Shown here: piece after piece, positions 6,198 to 10,651 of the stretch
How positions within the stretch are numbered: position 1 is the stretch's first letter
Layout of the letters: each line of letters begins with the position of its first letter
Program-made: the position numbers and the translations under genes
Notes under the pieces: model-generated
Told to the model about the DNA's origin: nothing
Databases searched by the model: none
The model's input: only the letters and a program-made list of their open reading frames with translations
NCBI GenBank assembly: GCA_020059785.1
Contig: JAGVBL010000091.1
Location: 1 to 10,651, forward strand
Reading direction: 5' to 3'
Length of the DNA: 10,651 nucleotides
Source of the DNA: Ignavibacteriales bacterium
GTDB taxonomy: Bacteria; Bacteroidota; Ignavibacteria; Ignavibacteriales; Melioribacteraceae

Positions 6198-7188
6198 GAA
6201 ACTGAATGCTGCTATTACTGCAGTCGGAATGTATGCCCCAGATAAAATTCTGGACAACAAATATTTCGAATCGATTGTTGAAACTAACGATGAATGGATT
6301 ATAAGCCGAACCGGTATAAAGGAACGCCGTAAGATGGAAAACGGTGCTACCAGCGACATGGCCGCATTAGCTGTTCAGGACTTAATGAAAAATTCCGGTT
6401 TAAAACCGGAAGAGATTGATGTAATAATTGTTGCAACTGTTACACCCGATATGTTCTTTCCCGCATGTGCTTGCCTTGTTCAGGATAAAATTGGTGCAAA
6501 GAATGCATGGGGTTTCGATTTATCTGCTGCTTGTTCCGGATTTTTATTTGCCTTAGAAACAGGTGCTAAACTAATTGAAAGCGGAGCATATAAAAAAGTT
6601 GTTGTTGTCGGCTCAGATAAAATGACCGCAATTACAGATTATACAGATAGAAATACCTGCATTCTTTTCGGTGACCTTGCATCGGCAGTGTTACTCGAAC
6701 CGACTGAAAATCTTAATTACGGAATAAAAGATACATTACTGTATGTTGATGGAACTGGTAAAGATAGTTTATATATGAAAGGTGGGGGAAGTTTAAGACC
6801 GGCTTCTCACGAAACTGTTGATAATAAATGGCATTATATTTATCAGGACGGTAAAGCTGTATTCAAAGTTGCAGTTAAAGGTATGGCTGATGTTTCTTAT
6901 GATATTATGAAAAAGAATAATCTAACAGCAGAGGATGTTGCTTACCTTGTTCCGCACCAGGCAAATATGAGAATAATTGATGCTACTGCAGAGAGAATGG
7001 GATTATCTAAAGATAAGGTTATGATTAATATTGATCGCTACGGAAATACTACCGCTGCAACTATTCCATCATGTATTACAGAATATTACCGCAATGGCAA
7101 ATTAAAGAAGGGCGATAATCTAATACTTGCAGCTTTTGGTGCCGGATATACATGGGGCGCAATCTATTTAACGTGGAGTATCGATTAG
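6181..7188 (+). CDS. fabH: 3-oxoacyl-ACP synthase III (KAS III)
   Basis: A 335-residue condensing enzyme which starts fatty acid chains by joining a short acyl-CoA primer to malonyl-ACP. The catalytic triad is complete: Cys118 in SAACSGF, His259 in VPHQAN and Asn289 in YGNTTAA. The N-terminal ETNDEWIISRTGIKERR at residues 34-50 is the usual FabH block. The ATG at 6181 lies inside the plsX end and has only a loose purine-rich upstream stretch (AGGAAG at 6163-6168 is 12 bases away); no other in-frame ATG precedes AAITAVGMYAP, so I keep it. The stop TAG shares its G with the fabD GTG. Primer choice (acetyl- or branched-chain CoA) cannot be read from this, although branched primers would connect with the divergent catabolic operon. 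Confidence 0.96.
   Translation: MPLQNRKLNAAITAVGMYAPDKILDNKYFESIVETNDEWIISRTGIKERRKMENGATSDMAALAVQDLMKNSGLKPEEIDVIIVATVTPDMFFPACACLVQDKIGAKNAWGFDLSAACSGFLFALETGAKLIESGAYKKVVVVGSDKMTAITDYTDRNTCILFGDLASAVLLEPTENLNYGIKDTLLYVDGTGKDSLYMKGGGSLRPASHETVDNKWHYIYQDGKAVFKVAVKGMADVSYDIMKKNNLTAEDVAYLVPHQANMRIIDATAERMGLSKDKVMINIDRYGNTTAATIPSCITEYYRNGKLKKGDNLILAAFGAGYTWGAIYLTWSID
7175..7178 (+). promoter_or_regulatory. Ribosome binding site deciding the fabD GTG start
   Basis: GGAG lies 9 bases before the GTG at 7188, inside the last codons of fabH. The upstream in-frame ATG at 7152 has no such motif and would overlap fabH by 37 bases. Confidence 0.6.
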
Positions 7189-8102
7189 TGGGAAAAATAG
7201 CGTTCATATTCCCCGGACAGGGTTCTCAATACGTTGGAATGGCTAAAGATATTTACGAGAATTCAGTTGAAGCAAAAGAAATGATCCGTACTGCCGAAGA
7301 AGCTATTGGTGTTCCACTTTCTCATTTAATGTTTAATGGGCCCGAAGAATCGCTTAAACAAACAGATATTACTCAACCCGCTATTTTTGTTCATAGTGTT
7401 GTTCTGGCAAGCCTTATTCGAATTATTGAACCTGATATGGTAGCCGGTCATTCATTAGGTGAATACTCTGCACTGGTATCTGCTAAAGCAATTCAAATTT
7501 ATGAAGCTATTAAACTGGTTGATGTTCGAGGTAAAGCTATGCTGCAAGCCGGAATTGAACAGCCCGGTACTATGGCGGCAGTTGTTGGATTAATGCCCCA
7601 AAAACTTGAACAAATTTGCAACGATGCCTCTTCCTCTGGAATCGTTCAATGTGCAAATTTTAATTCACCCGGGCAAATTGTAATTAGCGGTTCGGTTGAA
7701 GGTGTGAGAGCAGCTATGGAAATTTGTAAAAAAGAAGGTGCAAAGCTTGTTAAAGAATTAGTTGTTAGCGGTGCGTTTCATTCTCCGCTTATGGCTTCGG
7801 CAAAAGATAAATTAAAAACGAAACTTGATACTACTCCTTTTTATGATTCTAAAATTCCTGTTTATACAAATGTAACTGCCGGACCGGTTCAGGATAAAAA
7901 TCAAATTAAAGATCTTTTATTCGAACAATTATCAAAACCGGTTAGATGGGAGGAAACTATTGTTAATATGATTAATGATGGTGCGGATGAATTTTATGAA
8001 ATTGGCCCGGGTAAAGTCTTACAAGGATTGGTTAAGAGAATCAATCCTGATGTTAAAATATTCGGGATTGATAAATTCAGTGATGTTGAAAGGTACCTTT
8101 GA
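7188..8102 (+). CDS. fabD: Malonyl-CoA:ACP transacylase
   Basis: A 304-residue cytosolic enzyme from the GTG start; it moves malonyl from CoA to ACP to supply the elongation steps. Seen: FPGQGSQ near the N-terminus, GHSLGEYSAL with nucleophile Ser89, GAFHSPLM with catalytic His198, NSPGQIVISG for the active-site loop and a C-terminal YEIGPGKVLQGLVKRI. Both active-site positions are close to E. coli FabD (92 and 201). An ATG at 7152 would add 12 residues that read like out-of-phase fabH sequence; the family N-terminus (KIAFIFPGQGSQ) and the GGAG at 7175 favour the GTG, which shares one base with the fabH stop (TAGTG). The fabD stop in turn shares one base with the next gene (TGATG), so translation through the cluster is likely coupled. 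Confidence 0.95.
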   Translation: MGKIAFIFPGQGSQYVGMAKDIYENSVEAKEMIRTAEEAIGVPLSHLMFNGPEESLKQTDITQPAIFVHSVVLASLIRIIEPDMVAGHSLGEYSALVSAKAIQIYEAIKLVDVRGKAMLQAGIEQPGTMAAVVGLMPQKLEQICNDASSSGIVQCANFNSPGQIVISGSVEGVRAAMEICKKEGAKLVKELVVSGAFHSPLMASAKDKLKTKLDTTPFYDSKIPVYTNVTAGPVQDKNQIKDLLFEQLSKPVRWEETIVNMINDGADEFYEIGPGKVLQGLVKRINPDVKIFGIDKFSDVERYL

Positions 8103-8713
8103 TGCAAAATAAATTTGAGAAAATGATCAATGGATTTTACATTGATCCTCAAATCTTTACCACTAAGTTTGTTAAAGCATGCGATGCATGCATCTGTAGC
8201 GGTGAATGCTGTTATTATGGTGTTTATACTGATAAAAAGGAATATGAAAAAATTATTAGTATGAAAGACCGCATTATCAAATCGATGGATGATTCCCAGC
8301 TTAAAGATCCGTCCGCATGGTTTGAAGAACCGGAAACAGATCCCGATTTTGAATCCGGTATTGCAGTTGGTACTGAAGTTTATAACGGAAAATGTGTTTT
8401 CCTCGATAAACAGGGATTTTGTACCCTTCAAAAAATGGCTATAGAAGATGGTGAATTCAAGTGGAAATATAAACCATTGTATTGTATATTATTCCCGCTT
8501 GTTATATTTGAAGGGGCACTTACCGTAGATGACGAGCATATTGATAGAATGCACTACTGTAGCGTAAATAAGAACCAAACAGTTACTATTTTTGAACATA
8601 GCCGTGATGAAATTAGGTATTTGCTTGGTGAAAAAGGTTTTGAAGAATTAATTCAATATAGAGAAGAATATCTCAACTCAATTAAGGAAGAAAAAATTGC
8701 AATCCAAAAATAA
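8102..8713 (+). CDS. Cysteine-cluster protein of DUF3109/YkgJ type, function unknown
   Basis: A 203-residue soluble protein with no signal peptide or membrane segment. A dense cysteine cluster near the N-terminus reads C27-x2-C30-x-C32-x3-C36-C37. Further cysteines follow at 98, 107, 128 (in LYCILFPL) and 153. The CxxC...CC cluster with a later GFCTLQ and YKPLYC-x-LFP resembles the DUF3109 and YkgJ families, predicted to bind zinc or an iron-sulfur cluster; neither has an agreed biochemical role. The ATG at 8102 shares one base with the fabD stop and has GAAAGG 8 bases upstream; the end overlaps fabG by 17 bases. This embedding suggests its product is made along with FabD and FabG. Whether it modifies, matures or regulates a lipid enzyme, or is merely a passenger, cannot be told from sequence. 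Confidence 0.8.
   Translation: MQNKFEKMINGFYIDPQIFTTKFVKACDACICSGECCYYGVYTDKKEYEKIISMKDRIIKSMDDSQLKDPSAWFEEPETDPDFESGIAVGTEVYNGKCVFLDKQGFCTLQKMAIEDGEFKWKYKPLYCILFPLVIFEGALTVDDEHIDRMHYCSVNKNQTVTIFEHSRDEIRYLLGEKGFEELIQYREEYLNSIKEEKIAIQK
8684..8690 (+). promoter_or_regulatory. Ribosome binding site for the fabG TTG start
   Basis: AAGGAAG followed by six A bases precedes the TTG at 8697, inside the end of the cysteine-cluster gene. Its strength and spacing are the main reason to accept the rare start codon. Confidence 0.65.
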
Positions 8714-9458
8714 GAGAGCTATTGTTACCGGTGGTACCAGAGGAATTGGTAAAGCTATTGTAAAAGAGCTTGCATCCAAGAGTTGTTGCGGTGTTCTTTT
8801 TTCGGATGTTGCTTTCATTTATAATAGCTGCGATGAATGTGCTGCTGAAATTGAAAGGGAAGTTGGAAGTCTTGATACAAAAATTATCGGGTTCAAAGCT
8901 GATGCAACTTCTTTAGAAGAAGCCCAGAGAACGGTTGATGCAGCAATCGAAAAACTTGGCGGCGTTGATATTCTTGTTAATAATGCCGGTATTACAAGGG
9001 ATAACCTTCTTTTAAGAATGTCAGAAAAAGAATGGGACGATGTTATTAATGTTAACCTGAAAAGTGTTTTTAATTATACTAAAGCTGTTCTTAAACATAT
9101 GGTTAACCAGCGCTACGGAAGAATTGTTAATATTGCGTCTGTGGTTGGTTTAATTGGAAATGCCGGTCAAGCTAATTATGCAGCATCCAAATCCGGTATA
9201 ATCGGTTTTTCTAAATCAATTGCTCGGGAAGTCGCTTCAAGAAATGTTACTGTTAATTGTGTTGCTCCCGGTTTTATAGAAACAGATATGACAAAAAGTT
9301 TGAATGAAAAACAGAGAGAGTTACTCTCTCAAAATATTCCGATGAAAAGAATGGGTAAACCGGAAGATATTGCACGTGTAGTCGGTTTCCTATGTAGTCC
9401 CGATGCTGATTATATTACGGGGCAAGTTATTGCCGTTGATGGCGGAATGACAATGTAA
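8697..9458 (+). CDS. fabG: 3-oxoacyl-ACP reductase
   Basis: A 253-residue NADPH-dependent short-chain dehydrogenase, reducing 3-ketoacyl-ACP in each elongation cycle. Seen: TGGTRGIG at residues 11-18 (cofactor-binding), NNAG at 95-98, Asn120, and the catalytic Ser148, Tyr161 and Lys165 (NIASVVG...YAASK). ITRDNLLLRM and PGFIETDMT are typical of true FabG rather than general SDRs. The start is a TTG: no ATG or GTG comes before the essential TGGTRGIG motif, and a strong AAGGAAG lies 6 bases upstream. It overlaps the preceding gene by 17 bases. The stretch before the second beta strand (around residues 30-37) is about 6 residues longer than in B. subtilis FabG as I recall it and carries Cys30 and Cys31, with Cys45 and Cys48 shortly after. 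The C-terminus ends in the normal VDGGMTM. Confidence 0.95.
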   Translation: MQSKNKRAIVTGGTRGIGKAIVKELASKSCCGVLFSDVAFIYNSCDECAAEIEREVGSLDTKIIGFKADATSLEEAQRTVDAAIEKLGGVDILVNNAGITRDNLLLRMSEKEWDDVINVNLKSVFNYTKAVLKHMVNQRYGRIVNIASVVGLIGNAGQANYAASKSGIIGFSKSIAREVASRNVTVNCVAPGFIETDMTKSLNEKQRELLSQNIPMKRMGKPEDIARVVGFLCSPDADYITGQVIAVDGGMTM

Positions 9459-9489
9459 ATAGATTAATTAATTATTATTTATCAACATT

Positions 9490-9497
9490 AAAGGAGT
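9490..9497 (+). promoter_or_regulatory. Strong ribosome binding site of acpP
   Basis: AAAGGAGT lies 5 bases before the acpP ATG and is the best Shine-Dalgarno match in the window. It fits the very high ACP level needed in bacteria. The rest of the 44-base fabG-acpP gap is AT-rich (repeated TTAATTAA-like) and could hold a secondary promoter, but I see no convincing -35/-10 pair. Confidence 0.7.
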
Positions 9498-9502
9498 ACT
9501 AA

Positions 9503-9736
9503 ATGGACGTTGAAGCAAAAGTAAAATCTATCATTATGGATAAACTCGGGGTTGAAGAATCTCAAATTACACCAGAAGCTTCATTTACAAACGACCTCGG
9601 CGCAGATTCTCTTGATATAGTTGAACTTGTTATGGGCTTCGAATCTGCTTTCAACATTTCTATCCCCGATGAAGATGCAGAAAAAATCTCTACCGTCGGT
9701 GATGCTACTAAATATTTGAAAGAAAAATTAGGCTAA
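9503..9736 (+). CDS. acpP: Acyl carrier protein
   Basis: A 77-residue acidic helical protein which carries growing acyl chains on 4'-phosphopantetheine. The attachment site is Ser36 in the canonical GADSLDIVEL motif, the same position as in E. coli. Helix I (VEAKVKSIIMDKLGV), the TPEASFTNDLG loop and the C-terminal helix (VGDATKYLKEKLG) are all typical. The start has a strong AAAGGAGT. It lies 44 bases after fabG and 85 before fabF, the usual fabG-acpP-fabF order, and the spacing differs clearly from the overlapping genes upstream. The holo-ACP synthase gene is not in the window. Confidence 0.98.
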   Translation: MDVEAKVKSIIMDKLGVEESQITPEASFTNDLGADSLDIVELVMGFESAFNISIPDEDAEKISTVGDATKYLKEKLG

Positions 9737-9743
9737 TATTTTT

Positions 9744-9791
9744 ATGGGAATGGTTTGATAAGTTATTCAATACTTTTCAAACTGTTCCCAT
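9744..9791 (+). terminator. Long hairpin between acpP and fabF (attenuator, partial terminator or RNA stabiliser)
   Basis: Arms at 9744-9758 (starts ATGGGAATGG) and 9777-9791 (ends TTCCCAT) pair over 15 positions, two of them G-U in RNA. After one T-T mismatch the stem continues for four more pairs (9760-9763 with 9772-9775) around an 8-base loop. The sequence after the stem is T-rich but broken by C (TTCTTTC), and the stem has few GC pairs, so it is a poor classical terminator. Since fabF follows 30 bases later, I read it as a partial terminator or 3' stabiliser for acpP mRNA. Confidence 0.6.
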
Positions 9792-9821
9792 TTCTTTCAT
9801 CAAATAATATTCGGAGAGTTA

Positions 9822-10651
9822 ATGAGTAAAAGGAGAGTTGTAATAACCGGTATTGGTGCGGTTACACCAATTGGTAATAACGCTCATGATTTTTGGGAAG
9901 GACTTATCTCAGGTAAAAACGGAGCCGGTTTAATAACACGCTTCGATGCATCGTCTTTTCCAACTCAATTTGCTTGCGAAGTAAAAAACTTCGATCCCCT
10001 TATGTACATTGATAAAAAAGAAGTAAAACGGATGGATCCTTATACTCATTACGCTCTTGCTACTGCAACTATGGCATTAGAGGATTCTAAAATCGATCTT
10101 TCAAAAATTGATAACGAACGTGCAGGTGTTATATTTGGCAGCGGTATCGGTGGTATTGTTACTCTTACCGATGTCCATTCTCAATTTCTTGAAGGTGGTT
10201 ATAAAAGAGTAACCCCATTTTTCGTCCCGATGATGATTCCTGATATAGCAGCTGGTCAAATTTCAATTAAATATGGATTGAAAGGACCTAATTATGCTAC
10301 AGTTTCTGCCTGTGCTACATCTTCGCATGCTATTGCAGATGCATTTATGCTTGTTCAACGAGGCTCTGCAGATATTATTTTCAGCGGTGGATCGGAATAT
10401 TCAATAATGCCTCTTGCTGTGGCCGGGTTCTGTTCTGCCCGTGCACTTTCAAATTGGAACGACCGATACATGGAAGCATCTCGTCCGTTTGATAAAGACC
10501 GTAATGGATTTGTTATGGGCGATGGTGGCGGCACTATTGTTCTTGAAGAGTTAGAACATGCATTAAATCGCGGTGCTAATATCTATGCTGAAATTGTAGG
10601 TATTGGACTTACCGGCGATGCATTCCACGTTACTGCTCCTCCTCCCGGCGG
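9822..10651 (+). CDS. fabF: 3-oxoacyl-ACP synthase II (KAS II), 3' end cut off by window
   Basis: The first 276 residues of a condensing enzyme of about 415. It extends acyl-ACP with malonyl-ACP. Seen: RRVVITGIGAVTPIG at 4-18, the nucleophile Cys164 in VSACATSSHAI (E. coli FabF has Cys163), SRPFDKDRNGFVMGDGGG near 233-250 and TGDAFHVTAPPPGG at the window end. The catalytic His pair lies beyond the edge and cannot be checked. GGAG at 9813-9816 stands 5 bases before the ATG. It lies downstream of the acpP hairpin. Initiation-loop details that separate FabF from FabB are not fully visible, but the position after acpP and the lengths between motifs fit FabF. Confidence 0.96.
   Translation, partial: MSKRRVVITGIGAVTPIGNNAHDFWEGLISGKNGAGLITRFDASSFPTQFACEVKNFDPLMYIDKKEVKRMDPYTHYALATATMALEDSKIDLSKIDNERAGVIFGSGIGGIVTLTDVHSQFLEGGYKRVTPFFVPMMIPDIAAGQISIKYGLKGPNYATVSACATSSHAIADAFMLVQRGSADIIFSGGSEYSIMPLAVAGFCSARALSNWNDRYMEASRPFDKDRNGFVMGDGGGTIVLEELEHALNRGANIYAEIVGIGLTGDAFHVTAPPPG

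Noticed and set aside
6171..6359. A minus-strand frame opposite the plsX-fabH junction
   Set aside because: It is antisense to the conserved FabH N-terminus, without a start signal.
7152..7187. Longer FabD start at ATG 7152
   Set aside because: It would overlap fabH by 37 bases, add 12 residues not seen in the family and lacks a ribosome binding site, whereas the GTG at 7188 has one.
8183..8194. 12-base perfect palindrome GATGCATGCATC
   Set aside because: It lies in codons for Asp-Ala-Cys-Ile of the cysteine cluster, and repeated GCATGC-type codons explain it. No reason to think it is a site.
7994..8431. A 145-residue minus-strand frame opposite fabD and the Cys-cluster gene
   Set aside because: It lies antisense to two well-supported coding regions; the translation is Phe/Ile/Asn-rich, as expected for the reverse of AT-rich coding DNA.
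1..10651. Search for CRISPR arrays, insertion sequences, tRNA/rRNA genes, phage or defence genes
   Set aside because: No spaced direct repeats, transposase motifs or structured RNA genes were seen; all long frames belong to the metabolic genes described.

Overview
This is an AT-rich bacterial window (roughly 35-40% GC by eye) with densely packed genes. The order yceD-rpmF-plsX-fabH-fabD-fabG-acpP-fabF, a DUF3109/YkgJ-like cysteine-cluster gene inside it, and several genes without a Shine-Dalgarno sequence would fit the Bacteroidota/Chlorobiota/Ignavibacteria side of the tree. That placement is an inference from protein style and gene order; the window holds no rRNA or tRNA to confirm it.

Left half (1-4311, minus strand). 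Five genes are read leftwards with gaps of 2, 5, 1 and 9 bases, which looks like one operon. In transcription order they are a PrsW-family membrane protease, nadD (NAD synthesis), meaB (GTPase chaperone of the B12-dependent methylmalonyl-CoA mutase), an acyl-CoA dehydrogenase, and the N-terminal part of a methylcrotonyl-CoA carboxylase-type carboxyltransferase that runs off the left edge. The last three point to branched-chain amino acid or short acyl-CoA oxidation and the propionyl/methylmalonyl-CoA route.

Centre (4312-4451). A 140-base AT-rich divergent spacer separates the two operons. It holds candidate sigma70-like promoter elements for both directions and an inverted repeat over the rightward -10 box.

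Right half (4452-10651, plus strand). This is a type II fatty acid and phospholipid precursor operon. It starts with yceD and rpmF (ribosome-linked), then plsX, fabH, fabD, a cysteine-rich protein of unknown role, fabG, acpP and a 3'-truncated fabF. From plsX to fabG each gene overlaps the next by 1 or 17 bases, so translation is probably coupled. After fabG the spacing widens: acpP has the strongest ribosome binding site seen here, and a long hairpin lies between acpP and fabF, as if ACP were meant to be made in excess.

The window is mostly well-known housekeeping metabolism, and I see no clear new system. The points most worth a second look are the Cys-cluster protein coupled between fabD and fabG, the acpP-fabF hairpin, a Cys-containing insertion in FabG, and the head-to-head arrangement of an acyl-CoA catabolic operon with a fatty acid synthesis operon.
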